Shown here piece by piece: positions 34,048-44,179 of a DNA stretch of 64,000 nucleotides. Under the pieces are notes generated by a model, which worked only from the letters and a program-made list of their open reading frames with translations, was not told the DNA's origin and searched no databases. The translations under genes were made by a program, and so were the position numbers. Source of the DNA: Mycolicibacterium lacusdiani (GTDB taxonomy: Bacteria > Actinomycetota > Actinomycetes > Mycobacteriales > Mycobacteriaceae); contig NZ_JAKCFC010000004.1 in NCBI RefSeq assembly GCF_021916785.1, forward strand, positions 532,068-596,067, given 5' to 3'. Position 1 is the first letter of the stretch. Every line of letters begins with the position of its first letter.

Positions 34048-34800
34048 GTGGCCGAGCGCGTTCGATTCCCCAGCACCACCGGCCCCGAGTTGGCCGGCAC
34101 CATCGACGTGCCCGCGGGCGAGGTCCGCGGGTGGGGCGTCTTCGCGCACGGCTTCACTCTCGGCAAGGACTGCCCCGCCGCGAGCCGCATGTGCAAGCAA
34201 CTCGCGAGCGAGGGCGTCGGCATGCTCCGCTTCGACAACCTCGGCCTCGGCGGCTCCGACGGCGACTGGGGTGACGGGTCGTTCTCGCACAAGGTCGCCG
34301 ACACCGTGCGCGCCGTCGAGTTCATGAACGACTCCGGCCGCGAGGTGCGGCTGCTCGTCGGGCACTCATTCGGTGGCGCGGCAGCCATCGCCGCGGCCCG
34401 CGAATGCGACACCGTCGCCGCGGTCGCCAGCATCGGGGCGCCCTACGATCCCGCGCACGTCGAGCACAACTACGACGCCCTGCTCGAGCGGATCGAGGCA
34501 GAGGGCGAGGCGCCGTTCCCGGTCGGCGGCAAGGCGCTCACCCTCAAGAAGCACTTCATCGAGGACGTCCGCGCCGCAGACCTCACCGAGAAGATCAGCA
34601 CCCTGCGCCGGGCGCTACTGGTGATGCACTCGCCGACCGACAATACCGTCGGAATCGCCAACGCCAGCGACATCTTCCAGGCGGCGCGCCACCCCCGCAG
34701 CTTCGTCTCGCTCGAAGGCGCCGATCACCTGCTCACCGGCAAGAACCAGGCCGCACGTGCGGCCCGGATCGTCAGCGCGTGGGCTGATCCCTACCTGTAG
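34048..34800 (+). CDS. Alpha/beta-hydrolase (dienelactone hydrolase/esterase-like)
   Basis: This 250-residue hydrolase has FAHGFTLGKDCPAASRM (oxyanion region), FDNLGLGGSDGDWG, and nucleophile Ser in VGHSFGGAAAI at about residue 110. Asp and His are in HSPTDNTVGI and EGADHLLTGK. It resembles proteins in which such a hydrolase precedes an OsmC-type domain, which is absent here. AGAGGA lies 7 bases before the GTG at 34048. Its last 29 bases overlap the end of the convergent BCCT transporter gene. The substrate is unknown. Confidence 0.82.
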   Translation: MAERVRFPSTTGPELAGTIDVPAGEVRGWGVFAHGFTLGKDCPAASRMCKQLASEGVGMLRFDNLGLGGSDGDWGDGSFSHKVADTVRAVEFMNDSGREVRLLVGHSFGGAAAIAAARECDTVAAVASIGAPYDPAHVEHNYDALLERIEAEGEAPFPVGGKALTLKKHFIEDVRAADLTEKISTLRRALLVMHSPTDNTVGIANASDIFQAARHPRSFVSLEGADHLLTGKNQAARAARIVSAWADPYL

Positions 34801-36562
34801 TCGGATCGGGCTCGCGGGACTCGGCGGTGACGAGTTCGAAGTCGTCACCGTACTGACCTGCGCCGGTCACCACGGCACGCTCGACGAGTTCGGTGCTGCG
34901 CCTGTCGACGGCGACGATGCGGTCGGTGCGAAGGTCCTTGTAGAGGGCCACGCACAGCAGCACCATCACGAGCACGAACGGAACCGCCGCGACGATCGTC
35001 AGGTTTTGCAGGCCCGTCAGCGCATCCGCTCCACCACCGCCGATGATCAGCATGATCGCCGCGACCGCCCCGGTCAGCGTGCCCCAGAACACGACGGTGC
35101 TGCGCCGCGGATCGTGCGAGCCCTTCTCCGACAGCGAGCCCATCACGATGGACGCGGCGTCGGCGCCCGAGACGAAGAAGATCGCCACCAGCACCATGAC
35201 CAGCACGGTCGTGATGCCCGCCAGCGGCATCGTGTCGAGCAGCTTGAACAGCGAGCCGGTGCTGTCAACGGCACCGTCGGCGTCGACGAGATCGCCGAAC
35301 GTCCGCTGCCGCTCGATGGCCGAGCCGCCGAAGATCGCGAACCACACCAGGCTGACCATCGTCGGGACCAGCAGCACGCCGGTGACGAACTGACGGATGG
35401 TGCGCCCGCGGCTGATCCGCGCGATGAACATGCCGACGAACGGCGTCCACGACACCCACCAGGCCCAGTAGAAGATCGTCCAGCCCGAGAGCCAGCCTGC
35501 CAGTTCGGCGTCACCGTTGGCGTCGGTGCGCGAACTCATCGCGACGAAGTCCCGCACGTAATCGCCCAGCGCGCTGGGGATCAGGTTGAGGATCAGCAGC
35601 GTCGGGCCCGCGACGAACACGAACAGCGCCAGCACGAGTGCCAGAACCATGTTGATGTTCGACAGCCACTGAATGCCCCGCGCGATGCCAGACACCGCCG
35701 ACAGCACGAACGCGATCGTCAGCACGGCGATGACCGTGACCAGGATCGGCGTGCCGACGGTGCCGACCCACCCGTTGAACACGAGGCCGTCGCCGATCTG
35801 GAGGGCGCCGAGGCCCAGGGAGGCGGCAGACCCGAACAGCGTCGCGAAGATCGCGAGGATGTCGATGACCTTGCCCGCCGGGCCGTTGGCGCGGTCGCCG
35901 AACAGCGACGTGAACGCCGCGGACAGCAGACCCGAGCGACCCTTGCGGTACATGCCGTAGCCGATGGCGAGGCCGACCACCGCGTAGATCGCCCACGGAT
36001 GCAGGCCCCAGTGGAACATCGTGGTCGCCATCGCGGTCTGGAACGCCTCGTCGGACTGCGCCTCGCTGGTGCCCGGCGGTGGTGTCACGAAGTGGTTGAG
36101 CGGCTCGGCCACGCCCCAGAACATCAGGCCGATGCCCATGCCCGCGCTGAACATCATCGCAATCCAGGACACCGTCCGGAACTCGGGTTCCTCGTCGTCG
36201 CACCCCAGGGGGATGCGGCCGTACTTGCTTGCGGCGAGCCACAGCACGTAGATCACGAAGAAGCTCGCGGCGAGCACGAAGAACCAGCCGAGGCTCTTGA
36301 TCAGTGAATCCTTGGCGTTGGCCGACACCGTGGAGAGGCTGGACGTGTCGAGCAGCCCCCACAGCACGAATGCGATGGACAGCACGCCGGTGACGCCGAA
36401 GACGACCCAGTCGCGGCCGGGATGCGCATCGGCCGGGGCGATCCGCTCGGTCAGCGGTTCCAGCGGGTGTCGTCCGCTACCGACCGACCCTGGCCCGGCG
36501 GGCCCACTCTCCGTGACGGGGACGGACTTTGGTTCGGAGGCGCTGTTCGTATCTAGCGACAT
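34772..36562 (-). CDS. BCCT family betaine/carnitine/choline transporter
   Basis: This 596-residue transporter has about 12 membrane helices. The BCCT signature appears in FSAGMGIGLMFWGVAEP (glycine-rich helix) and in FHWGLHPWAIYAVVGLAIGY, and in the second aromatic box FYWAWWVSWTPFVGMFIARIS. These Trp residues form the cage that binds quaternary ammonium. Long N- and C-terminal hydrophilic tails may sense osmotic state. The ATG at 36562 has GAGGGA upstream. It is on the same strand as the IclR gene and the betaine demethylation genes, so uptake of betaine for catabolism or osmoprotection is inferred. Confidence 0.9.
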   Translation of the reverse strand: MSLDTNSASEPKSVPVTESGPAGPGSVGSGRHPLEPLTERIAPADAHPGRDWVVFGVTGVLSIAFVLWGLLDTSSLSTVSANAKDSLIKSLGWFFVLAASFFVIYVLWLAASKYGRIPLGCDDEEPEFRTVSWIAMMFSAGMGIGLMFWGVAEPLNHFVTPPPGTSEAQSDEAFQTAMATTMFHWGLHPWAIYAVVGLAIGYGMYRKGRSGLLSAAFTSLFGDRANGPAGKVIDILAIFATLFGSAASLGLGALQIGDGLVFNGWVGTVGTPILVTVIAVLTIAFVLSAVSGIARGIQWLSNINMVLALVLALFVFVAGPTLLILNLIPSALGDYVRDFVAMSSRTDANGDAELAGWLSGWTIFYWAWWVSWTPFVGMFIARISRGRTIRQFVTGVLLVPTMVSLVWFAIFGGSAIERQRTFGDLVDADGAVDSTGSLFKLLDTMPLAGITTVLVMVLVAIFFVSGADAASIVMGSLSEKGSHDPRRSTVVFWGTLTGAVAAIMLIIGGGGADALTGLQNLTIVAAVPFVLVMVLLCVALYKDLRTDRIVAVDRRSTELVERAVVTGAGQYGDDFELVTAESREPDPTTGRDQPTR

Positions 36563-36741
36563 GTCGTACTTCCCTCGAGTCCTGTCAGCGGTTGTGCGAC
36601 GTACAGGCGGCAATGCGACGCATGCGGATGCATTCGTTGCTCATTCAACATTGAACGGGTACTGAACGCCCGGCAAACGCGAGATCCGACCTTGCTCCGC
36701 GGGGCAGTCGGTGTCAACTCGGGCGTTTGCGTCGATGATCT

Positions 36742-37563
36742 CTATCCCACGTGTCCGAGACGTCTGCTGACCGCGGCGGCCGATGCGACGGTCATCTCCG
36801 CGACGAGTTCGAAGCGGGAGGGCTCCAGGCGGTAGGCCGGGCCCGAAACGCTCATCGCCGCAACCACATTGCCGGTGTGGTCGCGGATCGGCGCCGCCAC
36901 TGCATTGAGGCCGACCTCGAGTTCCTCGCGCACACTGGCCCATCCGACTTCGCGGACCAGGGCCAACTCCTCCTCCAACGCGCCGATGTCGGCGATGGTG
37001 TTGGGCGTGAACGTCTCCAGTGCGTGCGGCAATAGTGCGCGCAGCTCCTCGGCGGACAGTGCGGCAAGAAGGACCTTGCCGCTCGACGTCGTGTGCGCCG
37101 GGCAGTTCTGGCCAACCCAGCTGCGCAGCGTGATCTCGGCCGGGCCGTGGGACTCGACGACGTTCACGATGCGGTTCCCGTCGAGTACGGCGACGTTGGT
37201 GGTCTCACCGCTGCGCTCGGCGAGGTGGGCGCAGATCGCCTGACTTTCCTTTGCCAGGTCCATCTGCGCGCTGGTCGAGCCCGCCAGTCGGACGATTGCG
37301 AACCCCAGGCGGTACTTGCCACGGTCGTACAGCTGTTCGACGAATCCGCGGGACTCGAGGACCGCGATCAACCGTGACACCGTCGACTTGTGTACGCCCA
37401 GTTCAAGGGCAATTTCGGTAACGCCGGCGGTGCCCAGCTTGCCCAGGATCTCGAGCACCGTCAGCGCGCGGTCGACCGATTGGACGGCGGCAACGGACTT
37501 CTCCCGAGGCGCGGATTGATCGCTGAGCCGGGGCATGTTCCGTTCAGTGTAGGCAATCGTCAT
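36742..37563 (-). CDS. IclR family transcriptional regulator
   Basis: This 273-residue regulator has a winged helix (VQSVDRALTVLEILGKLGTAGVTEIALELGVHKSTVSRLIAVLESRGFV, residues 28-76) and an IclR effector domain (about 90-265, with SSGKVLLAALSAEELRALL and GLNAVAAPIRDHTGNVVAAMSVSGP). It probably controls the betaine demethylation genes upstream and the BCCT gene downstream. The ATG at 37563 has GGAG nearby; an ATG at 37536 is possible. A 14-base motif repeated within the cluster (37593-37606) lies just upstream. Confidence 0.85.
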   Translation of the reverse strand: MTIAYTERNMPRLSDQSAPREKSVAAVQSVDRALTVLEILGKLGTAGVTEIALELGVHKSTVSRLIAVLESRGFVEQLYDRGKYRLGFAIVRLAGSTSAQMDLAKESQAICAHLAERSGETTNVAVLDGNRIVNVVESHGPAEITLRSWVGQNCPAHTTSSGKVLLAALSAEELRALLPHALETFTPNTIADIGALEEELALVREVGWASVREELEVGLNAVAAPIRDHTGNVVAAMSVSGPAYRLEPSRFELVAEMTVASAAAVSRRLGHVG

Positions 37564-37592
37564 TTGCTCTCCGCCCTGTGCCGGTCTTCTCC

Positions 37593-37606
37593 TCGCGCAA
37601 GCGCTC
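37593..37606. repeat. 14-base motif repeated in the betaine cluster, copy 1
   Basis: TCGCGCAAGCGCTC, containing the palindrome GCGC-AA-GCGC, lies between the Rieske gene and IclR. An identical copy is at 39952-39965. Confidence 0.45.
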
Positions 37607-37620
37607 GTCAGTCGCCGCCC

Positions 37621-38796
37621 TTAGCCGTGCAGCATGGCGACCACCCAGTCATGGAATTCGCCGATGTGGTGCTCCGACGGCACCAGCACGCCGCCCGCCC
37701 GGTAGCCCCGCGACGACATGGCGGGTTGGGTGCGTTCGCAGGCGTCGAAGTCCTGCAGATTGACCCGGTGGAACAGCTCGACGGACCGGTCGAGGTCGCG
37801 GCCTTCCTCGACCACCTGCGGCAGGTAGAGCCAGTCGCACTCGACCACCGTGCGGTCGGCGGCCATGGGATACATCCGGTGGAAGATCACGTGGTCGGGC
37901 ACCAGGCTGACGAACACGTTCGGCCGCACCGTGATCGCGTAGTAGCGGCGGTCCTGCTCGGCCGTCACGCCGGGAATCGGGTCGAGTCCCGCGCTGCCGT
38001 CGACGGTGAAGCCCTCGACGTCCTCGCCGAACAACGCGCCGTGGCCGACGAAGTACTGGGCGGCGAGACCGTCGGCGAACTCGGGCAGCACCTCGGTGAG
38101 TTCCGGGTGGATCGTCGCGCAGTGGTAGCACTCCATGAAGTTCTCGACGATGAGCTTCCAGTTGGCCTTGACGTCGTAGACCACCCGACGACCGACCGAC
38201 AGTTCCGGGATGCCGTAGCCCTCGATGGCCTCCGGGCGCCCGAGGCGTCGCGTGACGGTGCCGATGACGTCGTTCTCGAACGACGGGGGTTCCGCGGCCA
38301 GGCACACCCACGCGTATCCGAGCCACTCCCGCAGCGCGACCTTGATCAGGCCGTACTCCGTACGGTCGATGCGCGCCCCCGTCGCATCGGTGAGTGAGCC
38401 GAGATTCGGTGCGGCGGCGAGCTTTCCGTCGAGTCCATAGGTCCAGGCGTGGTACGGGCACTTCAGGTGGCGCTTGGCGACTCCGAAGTCCTCGGTGCAC
38501 AGCATGGCGCCACGGTGACGGCAGACGTTCAGGAAGGCATTGAGCGTGCCGTTCCGCCCGCGGACGACGAGCACGCTCTCGCGACCGACCTGAACCTTGC
38601 GGAACGCGCTCGGCTCGGGCAGATCTGCACTGCGGACCGCACAGAACCACATGCGTTCGAAGATGAGGTCCTGTTCGGCGTCGAATTTCGCTGGGCTGCA
38701 GTAGTAGTCACCGGCCAGGGTCGGTACCAGTGAACTGCCGGTCGGGGCGACGGCGGCGGCCAGGCCGGTCGGTTGGGGGTCGTCGATGGTCGTCAC
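37621..38796 (-). CDS. gbcA: Rieske oxygenase, glycine-betaine demethylase-like (GbcA type)
   Basis: This 391-residue oxygenase has a Rieske 2Fe-2S site (Cys92, His94, Cys113, His116 in CRHRG and CPYHAWTYG) and a mononuclear iron site ([16 protein letters not shown]). The size, the NWKLIVENF lead-in and the neighbours match GbcA, which removes a methyl group from glycine betaine to give dimethylglycine and formaldehyde. Stachydrine or carnitine-type substrates are alternatives. The reductase (GbcB) is not in the window. The GTG at 38796 overlaps the preceding stop by GTGA. Confidence 0.78.
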   Translation of the reverse strand: MTTIDDPQPTGLAAAVAPTGSSLVPTLAGDYYCSPAKFDAEQDLIFERMWFCAVRSADLPEPSAFRKVQVGRESVLVVRGRNGTLNAFLNVCRHRGAMLCTEDFGVAKRHLKCPYHAWTYGLDGKLAAAPNLGSLTDATGARIDRTEYGLIKVALREWLGYAWVCLAAEPPSFENDVIGTVTRRLGRPEAIEGYGIPELSVGRRVVYDVKANWKLIVENFMECYHCATIHPELTEVLPEFADGLAAQYFVGHGALFGEDVEGFTVDGSAGLDPIPGVTAEQDRRYYAITVRPNVFVSLVPDHVIFHRMYPMAADRTVVECDWLYLPQVVEEGRDLDRSVELFHRVNLQDFDACERTQPAMSSRGYRAGGVLVPSEHHIGEFHDWVVAMLHG

Positions 38797-39935
38797 GTGG
38801 TCACCAGCCGTCGCGGGTCGAAGAGTCCGATGGGATGGGCGGTCGCGCCCGTGGTCGCGAGGTCGGCCAGCACTTCGCCGACGACGGGCACGAACTTGAA
38901 GCCGTGGCCGGAGAACCCGCATGCGACGGTGACGTTGTCGTAGTCGTGTGGGCGGGTGATGACGAAGTGCTCGTCTGGGGTGTTGGAGTACATGCAGGTG
39001 GCCGTGTGCACGGCGGGGCCCGACAGGGCGGGCAGCAGTTGCGTCACCCGGTCGCGCATCTCGTCGACTTCGCCGGCGCGCACGGTCCGGTCGATGGTGT
39101 CGGGGGTGCACACCTGGCCCTTGCGGAAGAACGCGGTCTTGACGCCGCCCGCGGGCCCGTCGATGGCCGGGAAGCCGTAGATCTGTTGGCCGCTGGCGTT
39201 CTCGTCGATGTAGATCGGGTGGTCCTCGAACGGCCCGATGCCCCCGGCGGGGTCGAGCCAGTAGAGCACCTGCCGCTCGATGGTGATCGGGATGCCGAGG
39301 TCGGTGAGCAGCTCTGGTGCCCACGCGCCGGGGCAGATCACCAGCTGGCCTGCGGTGTACGTGCCGGATCCGGTGGTCACGGTGACGCCCCGTGGCCCGT
39401 CCGACCAGCCCGTGACCTCCTCGCCGAAGCGCAGGGTGGCGCCCTCGCGCGCGGCGAGGTCGATGTGCGCCTGCACGGTCATCTCCGGTCGGGCGAATCC
39501 GGCCTTGGACTCGTAGACCGCGACGTCGTCGGTCCCGGGCGTGAACGTGGGGAACCGCCGGCGGACCTCGCTCGCGTCGAGCACCTCGTGGTCCAGCGAC
39601 CACTCCCGGGCCGCACGGAGGCTGCCCGCCACGGTGAGGCACTCGGGCGGACCGATGAACAGGCCGCCGGTCATCTTGTAGACCTCGAGCCCGCTGAGCC
39701 CGGCGAGTTCCTCCCAGAGCTCATAGGCGCGCAACAGCAGCGGCACGTATGCGGGGTCCTCGAAGTAGGACTGCCGGATGATTCGGGACCCGCCGTGACT
39801 AGACCCACGATCATGCGCCGGGGTGAACTTCTCCAGCCCCAGTACCCGGGTGCCGCGTCGTGCCAGGTGATAGGCGGCCGCGCTGCCCATGCCGCCCAGC
39901 CCGATCACGATGACGTCGTATGCGCTTTCCTTCAT
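38793..39935 (-). CDS. Monomeric sarcosine oxidase/N-methyltryptophan oxidase-like flavoenzyme
   Basis: This 380-residue FAD enzyme opens with [21 protein letters not shown], has [13 protein letters not shown] after it, and carries Cys314 in [11 protein letters not shown], the position where FAD is covalently bound in monomeric sarcosine oxidase. It would convert sarcosine to glycine with formaldehyde and peroxide. The ATG at 39935 has AGAGGA 5 bases upstream. It lies between a dimethylglycine dehydrogenase-like gene and the Rieske demethylase gene, coupled to the latter. Confidence 0.85.
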   Translation of the reverse strand: MKESAYDVIVIGLGGMGSAAAYHLARRGTRVLGLEKFTPAHDRGSSHGGSRIIRQSYFEDPAYVPLLLRAYELWEELAGLSGLEVYKMTGGLFIGPPECLTVAGSLRAAREWSLDHEVLDASEVRRRFPTFTPGTDDVAVYESKAGFARPEMTVQAHIDLAAREGATLRFGEEVTGWSDGPRGVTVTTGSGTYTAGQLVICPGAWAPELLTDLGIPITIERQVLYWLDPAGGIGPFEDHPIYIDENASGQQIYGFPAIDGPAGGVKTAFFRKGQVCTPDTIDRTVRAGEVDEMRDRVTQLLPALSGPAVHTATCMYSNTPDEHFVITRPHDYDNVTVACGFSGHGFKFVPVVGEVLADLATTGATAHPIGLFDPRRLVTT

Positions 39936-39951
39936 CGGGGTCCTCTGCTCT

Positions 39952-39965
39952 TCGCGCAAGCGCTC
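39952..39965. repeat. 14-base motif repeated in the betaine cluster, copy 2
   Basis: This is identical to the motif at 37593-37606. It lies at the junction of the dimethylglycine dehydrogenase-like gene stop and the sarcosine oxidase-like gene leader. Confidence 0.45.
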
Positions 39966-42408
39966 ATCGGCGAATCAGCTTCATCTCGGGATCCACCACC
40001 GGTTCGGAATGCACCGTGGCGCTGTAAGTTTCGGTCAGATAGTCGACGCGCACCGCGTCGCCGACCTTGACGTCGGCCGGGAGCCAGGCGTAGGCGATGC
40101 TGCGGCCGACGGTCGCGGAGTAGCCGGCGCTGGTGACGTAACCGACCGTCGCGCCGTCGGCACCGGCGAGGGTGACGGGTTCCTTGCCGAGCACCACTGC
40201 GCTTGGGTCGTCGAACACGATGCTGCGCAGCACCTTCGACGGCGGCACGGCGGCGTCGAGCGCCGACTTGCCGAGGAAGTCGCCCTTCTTGGCCGACACC
40301 GCAAAGCCGACTCCCGCCGCGCCGGGCTGGTGTTCGGTCGTCATGTCGGTACCCCACGCGCGGTAGCCCTTCTCCAGCCGCAGGCTGTTGAAGGCAATGC
40401 GTCCGGCCGCGATCGCGCGGTGGTCGCGTCCCGCGTCGAACAGCAGGTCCCACAGCTTCAGGCCGTGCTCGGCGGAAGCGTAGATCTCCCAGCCCAGTTC
40501 ACCGACGTATGAGACGCGCATCATCGTCACCGGCACCGAGCCGATGAACGTCTGGACGGCGCGGAAGTAGCCGAACGCCTCGTGTGAGATGTCGGCGGCG
40601 CACAGTGGCGCGACCACGTCGCGGGCCCTCGGGCCCCACACGCCCACGCAACAGGTGGCGCCGGTGACGTCGCGGACGGTGACGCCGCTGGGCGGCAGGT
40701 GCCTGCGCAGCCAGTCCATGTCGAGGGGACCGTTGGCGCCGACCTGGAACAGCTCGTCGCCGAGCCGGGCCACGGTCAGATCGCTTCGGATGCCGCCGGT
40801 TTCGTCGAGCATCAGCGTGTAGGTGACCGAGCCCGTGCGCTTGTCGACGTTGTTGGTCGTCATCCGCTGCAGGAATTCGCAGGCGCCGGGTCCACTGACC
40901 TCGTAGCGGGTCAGCGGCGTCATGTCGTACAGCGCGACGTGCTCGCGGGTCCAGCGCGCCTCGGCGATCGAGATCGGCGAGTAGAACCGGCCGGACCAGT
41001 CGTCGCGTTCCGGGAAGTCGACGCCGGCAGTGGCCAGTTCGTCGACCAACTCGGCGTTCGCCTCGTACCAGGCGGGGCGCTCCCAGCAGCCACCTTCGAA
41101 GAAGTGGGCGCCGAGTTCCTCTTGGCGCCGGTGGAAGGGGCTCACGCGCAGATTGCGCGGGTCGCTGCGGTACTGGTGCGGATGGAGGATGTCGTACACC
41201 TCGACGAAGGCCTGCGAACTCGTCTTCAGGATGAACTCGGGGCTCTTCGCGGGCTCTTCGAATCGGTACAGGTCGCACTCGTGGACGTCGGTGGTCGGGG
41301 CGCCGTCCAGGATCCACTCGGCCATGGCCTTGGCCACGCCTGCGGAGTGAGTCACCCACACCGCCTCGGCCACCCAGAACCCGGGAAGGTCGCGGTGCTC
41401 GCCCATGATCGAGAACCCGTCGGGGGTGAACGAGAAGATGCCGTTGAAGCCCTCTTCGACCTTCGAATCACCAAGTGCAGGAAGCAGATCCGCACTGGCC
41501 GCCCAGCCGGGTGCGAAGTCGTCGTCGGTGAACGGCAGCATCGACGGCATCGCTTCGCCTGCCGAATCGGTCAACAGCGTCGTCATGTCCACCGGCATCG
41601 GGCGGTGGCCGTAGAAGCCGATGCCAAGCCGATCGCCGTGCTCGCGGTAGTAGAGGTCCTGGTCCTGATGGCGCAGAATCGGCAGTCGCGGATCGTCGTC
41701 CGACCCGTCGCGGCGCAACTCCGGCAGTTGACCGGTCTTGGCGTACTGGTGAGCCATGGGGACCAGCGGCACGGTGAGTCCGACCCGGGCACCGAGTTGG
41801 GCGCCCCAGAATCCTGCGGCCGAGACCACGACGTCGGCGTCGAACTCGTCACCGGCAGCGGTCCGCACGCCGACCACCCGGCCGTCCCGGTCGAGGACGT
41901 CGGTCACCTCTTGATGGGAGAGGAAGCGCGCGCCGCGGCTCGTGGCCCGGTCAGCCTGCGCGGTGGCAGCGGTCAGCGCCCTGGCCAGTCCGTCGGTCGG
42001 GGTGTGGAATCCGCCCAGGATTCGGCTCTCGTCGAGGAGCGGGTGCAGTGCCTTGCAGGCCGCGGGGTCGATCAGCTCGCCGGGAACGCCCCAGGCCCGC
42101 GCCCAGCCGTGCCTGCGGTGCAGTTCGGTCCAGCGAGCCTCGGTGGTCGCCACTTCGAGGCCGCCCACCTGGTCGAATGCGCCGAGTTCGACGAACTTCT
42201 CCACGGTGTAGCTGGCGAACTCGGTCATGGTCTTCGAGCCGTTGGTCTGGAACACCAGGCCGGGGGCGTGCGAGGTGGACCCGCCGGTGGCGAACATCGG
42301 GCCACGGTCCAGGACGGTGACGTCGGTGCATCCCCTGGAGGTGAGTTCGTCGGCCAGCGACGTGCCGACGATTCCCGCGCCGATGACGACGACCTTGGGC
42401 TGGGCCAT
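39964..42408 (-). CDS. Dimethylglycine dehydrogenase/sarcosine dehydrogenase-like, with GcvT domain
   Basis: This 814-residue protein has an FAD domain ([17 protein letters not shown] at 6-22) with His47 in [10 protein letters not shown], where FAD is covalently attached in dimethylglycine dehydrogenases. The C-terminal half (about 450-810) is a GcvT-like tetrahydrofolate-binding domain ([37 protein letters not shown]). It demethylates dimethylglycine to sarcosine and may pass the one-carbon unit to folate. It is the first gene of the betaine unit, and two palindromes precede it. CAGGAG is 6 bases before the ATG. Confidence 0.85.
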   Translation of the reverse strand: MAQPKVVVIGAGIVGTSLADELTSRGCTDVTVLDRGPMFATGGSTSHAPGLVFQTNGSKTMTEFASYTVEKFVELGAFDQVGGLEVATTEARWTELHRRHGWARAWGVPGELIDPAACKALHPLLDESRILGGFHTPTDGLARALTAATAQADRATSRGARFLSHQEVTDVLDRDGRVVGVRTAAGDEFDADVVVSAAGFWGAQLGARVGLTVPLVPMAHQYAKTGQLPELRRDGSDDDPRLPILRHQDQDLYYREHGDRLGIGFYGHRPMPVDMTTLLTDSAGEAMPSMLPFTDDDFAPGWAASADLLPALGDSKVEEGFNGIFSFTPDGFSIMGEHRDLPGFWVAEAVWVTHSAGVAKAMAEWILDGAPTTDVHECDLYRFEEPAKSPEFILKTSSQAFVEVYDILHPHQYRSDPRNLRVSPFHRRQEELGAHFFEGGCWERPAWYEANAELVDELATAGVDFPERDDWSGRFYSPISIAEARWTREHVALYDMTPLTRYEVSGPGACEFLQRMTTNNVDKRTGSVTYTLMLDETGGIRSDLTVARLGDELFQVGANGPLDMDWLRRHLPPSGVTVRDVTGATCCVGVWGPRARDVVAPLCAADISHEAFGYFRAVQTFIGSVPVTMMRVSYVGELGWEIYASAEHGLKLWDLLFDAGRDHRAIAAGRIAFNSLRLEKGYRAWGTDMTTEHQPGAAGVGFAVSAKKGDFLGKSALDAAVPPSKVLRSIVFDDPSAVVLGKEPVTLAGADGATVGYVTSAGYSATVGRSIAYAWLPADVKVGDAVRVDYLTETYSATVHSEPVVDPEMKLIRR

Positions 42409-42419
42409 GACCTGCTCCT

Positions 42420-42436
42420 GTTGCGTATAGAGCAAC
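42420..42436. promoter_or_regulatory. Palindrome upstream of the dimethylglycine dehydrogenase-like gene
   Basis: GTTGC and GCAAC flank 7 bases. The site is immediately upstream of the ribosome site, in a position to repress. It is a candidate IclR operator. Confidence 0.45.
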
Positions 42437-42443
42437 TAATGCG

Positions 42444-42458
42444 TACTGCGCAACAGTA
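42444..42458. promoter_or_regulatory. Second palindrome upstream of the dimethylglycine dehydrogenase-like gene
   Basis: TACTG and CAGTA flank CGCAA. It is 24 bases from the centre of the first palindrome. Both contain TTGCG on one strand. Confidence 0.4.
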
Positions 42459-42500
42459 AGCGGTGTGCTGACATGCCGCAACAGGTGTGGCCCCGGCGTG

Positions 42501-42944
42501 TCAGCGCCCGGGAAGGCGCGTCGTCACCTCCTGCAGGAGCCACTGATTGCCGTCGGGGTCGTCGAACGAGGCGAAGGAGCCATAGCTGTTTCGCTGGGGA
42601 TCGGGACCGGGCACGCGTCCGGCGGTTCCGGCGCGGTGGAACACGCCGTTCGAGTCGTGGAAGACCTCACTGACGTCGACGCCGCGCCCGGCGAGTTCGG
42701 CGCGCGCCTGCTCGACGTCGGAGACGACGAGGTGCAGCCCGGACGTCGACCCCGGTGCTGCGGCGCTGGTGCCCGTGCCGAAGATGACCGACGCCGACGA
42801 CCCGGGCGGGGTCACCTGGACGACGCGGAAGTCCGGCCCGGTGCTGAAGTCGGCGTCGAGGCGCCAGCCGAGTGATTCGTAGAACGTCTTCGCGCGGTCC
42901 ACGTCGGCGACGGGGATGACGATGACTTCGAGTCGCATGTCCAC
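42501..42944 (-). CDS. VOC (glyoxalase/bleomycin resistance) family protein
   Basis: This 147-residue protein has the VOC fold, with RLEVIVIPVADVDRAKTFYESLGW at the start and SGLHLVVSDVEQARAELAGRGVDV in the second module, ending FDDPDGNQWLLQEV. Metal ligands expected at the start of strand 1 and in the DPDGN stretch are partly visible. The family covers glyoxalase, dioxygenase and resistance roles, so function cannot be assigned. GTG at 42944 is preferred, since GAGGA lies 7 bases upstream. Confidence 0.82.
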   Translation of the reverse strand: MDMRLEVIVIPVADVDRAKTFYESLGWRLDADFSTGPDFRVVQVTPPGSSASVIFGTGTSAAAPGSTSGLHLVVSDVEQARAELAGRGVDVSEVFHDSNGVFHRAGTAGRVPGPDPQRNSYGSFASFDDPDGNQWLLQEVTTRLPGR

Positions 42945-43081
42945 GAGCAGGTCCTCTTTCAATCGATGCGACCGGCGTCGCGGTCGCCTGTGCCGTGCAA
43001 CGCCGAGCGACGCGAACTGATTCACTGGGTGACGAGTGCGCCGGGGTGAATCGAATGCGGCGCATGGGCGTTTCACCGGGC

Positions 43082-44179
43082 ATGGCACTCGATCGCTACT
43101 ACCTCCTCGGCCGCTCCGGACTACGAATCAGCCCGCTGTCGTTGGGCACCATGAACTTCGGCACTAGCGGCTACCACGCCGCGTACGGCAAGACCATCGA
43201 CGACGTCCGTCCCATCTTTCGTCGTTACCTGGAGGCGGGCGGGAACTCCATCGACACGGCGGACTTCTACACCGCAGGCGAGAGCGAGACGATCCTCGGG
43301 GCGCTCATCGCCGAGACGGGGGCGCGTGACCGGATCGTTCTCACGACGAAGTTCACGAACGCCGTCGACCCCGGCGACCCCAACTCCGGCGGCAACGGAC
43401 GCAAGCACATGGTCCGTGCGCTCGAGGACTCGCTGCGCCGCCTGGGCACCGACTACGTCGACCTGTTCCTGTTGCACACGTGGGACCGGATCACGCCCGT
43501 GCAGGAGGTGATGCGTACCTTCGACGACCTGGTTCGAGCGGGCAAGATTCGCTACGCGGGATTCTCCGACGTACCGAGTTGGTATGCGGCCCATGGACAG
43601 ACCTTCGCCGACGCCCATGCGCTCACGCCGGCGGTAAACGTGCAGTTGCCCTACTCGCTGGTCGATCGGACGATCGAGACCGAACACGTCGCGATGGGTC
43701 AGGTGCTGGGCATGGGCATCTCGGCGTGGAGCCCGCTGGGCGGTGGCTTCCTCAGTGGCAAGTACCGGTATGACGGCAAGGGCGCTTCGGGGGAGGGACG
43801 GTTGAGCATTCCGGGGACGTCGGGGCTGTCACTGACCGAGCGTGAGTGGGGCATCCTCGAACCGCTCGGCGAGGTCGCGGACGAGCTGGGCGTCTCCATG
43901 GCGCAAGTCGCCATCAACTGGGCAGCCACCCAGCCGGGTATCGCGTCGGCGATCGTGGGTGCGAGCAGCGTCACCCAACTCGATGCGTCGATCGCCGCGA
44001 TGGACGTGGAACTCCCCGCCGAGCTGCGTGCCCGCCTCGACGCGGCCAGCGCCGTGCCGCCGCAGTCGCTCTACCGGATGTTCACTCCCGAGTACCAGCA
44101 CCAGCTCATCAGCCCGGCGGTCAGGGTCGGCGACAAGCCCTCCGGCTACCGCCCCAGCGTGTTGAACTGGGCATCGTGA
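43082..44179 (+). CDS. Aldo/keto reductase
   Basis: This 365-residue oxidoreductase has the AKR signatures RISPLSLGTMNFG, NSIDTADFY (catalytic Asp and Tyr), KFTNAVD (Lys) and LLHTWDR (His). The NADPH site IVGASSVTQLDASIAAMDVEL is near the C-terminus. It reduces carbonyl compounds or oxidises sugars. The ATG at 43082 is chosen; upstream in-frame ATGs exist at 43054 and 43063. Its stop overlaps the start of an exported hydrolase by GTGA. Confidence 0.85.
   Translation: MALDRYYLLGRSGLRISPLSLGTMNFGTSGYHAAYGKTIDDVRPIFRRYLEAGGNSIDTADFYTAGESETILGALIAETGARDRIVLTTKFTNAVDPGDPNSGGNGRKHMVRALEDSLRRLGTDYVDLFLLHTWDRITPVQEVMRTFDDLVRAGKIRYAGFSDVPSWYAAHGQTFADAHALTPAVNVQLPYSLVDRTIETEHVAMGQVLGMGISAWSPLGGGFLSGKYRYDGKGASGEGRLSIPGTSGLSLTEREWGILEPLGEVADELGVSMAQVAINWAATQPGIASAIVGASSVTQLDASIAAMDVELPAELRARLDAASAVPPQSLYRMFTPEYQHQLISPAVRVGDKPSGYRPSVLNWAS

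Noticed and set aside
34757..36307. A 516-codon open frame on the plus strand
   Set aside because: It is antisense to the BCCT gene and rich in His, Asp and Arg as expected for a shadow.
40699..42459. A long open frame on the plus strand
   Set aside because: It is antisense to the dimethylglycine dehydrogenase-like gene, with Arg/Gly/Val/Asp composition and no motif.
42409..42500. A glycine riboswitch before the dimethylglycine dehydrogenase-like gene
   Set aside because: The region is too short and shows two small palindromes rather than the aptamer folds.
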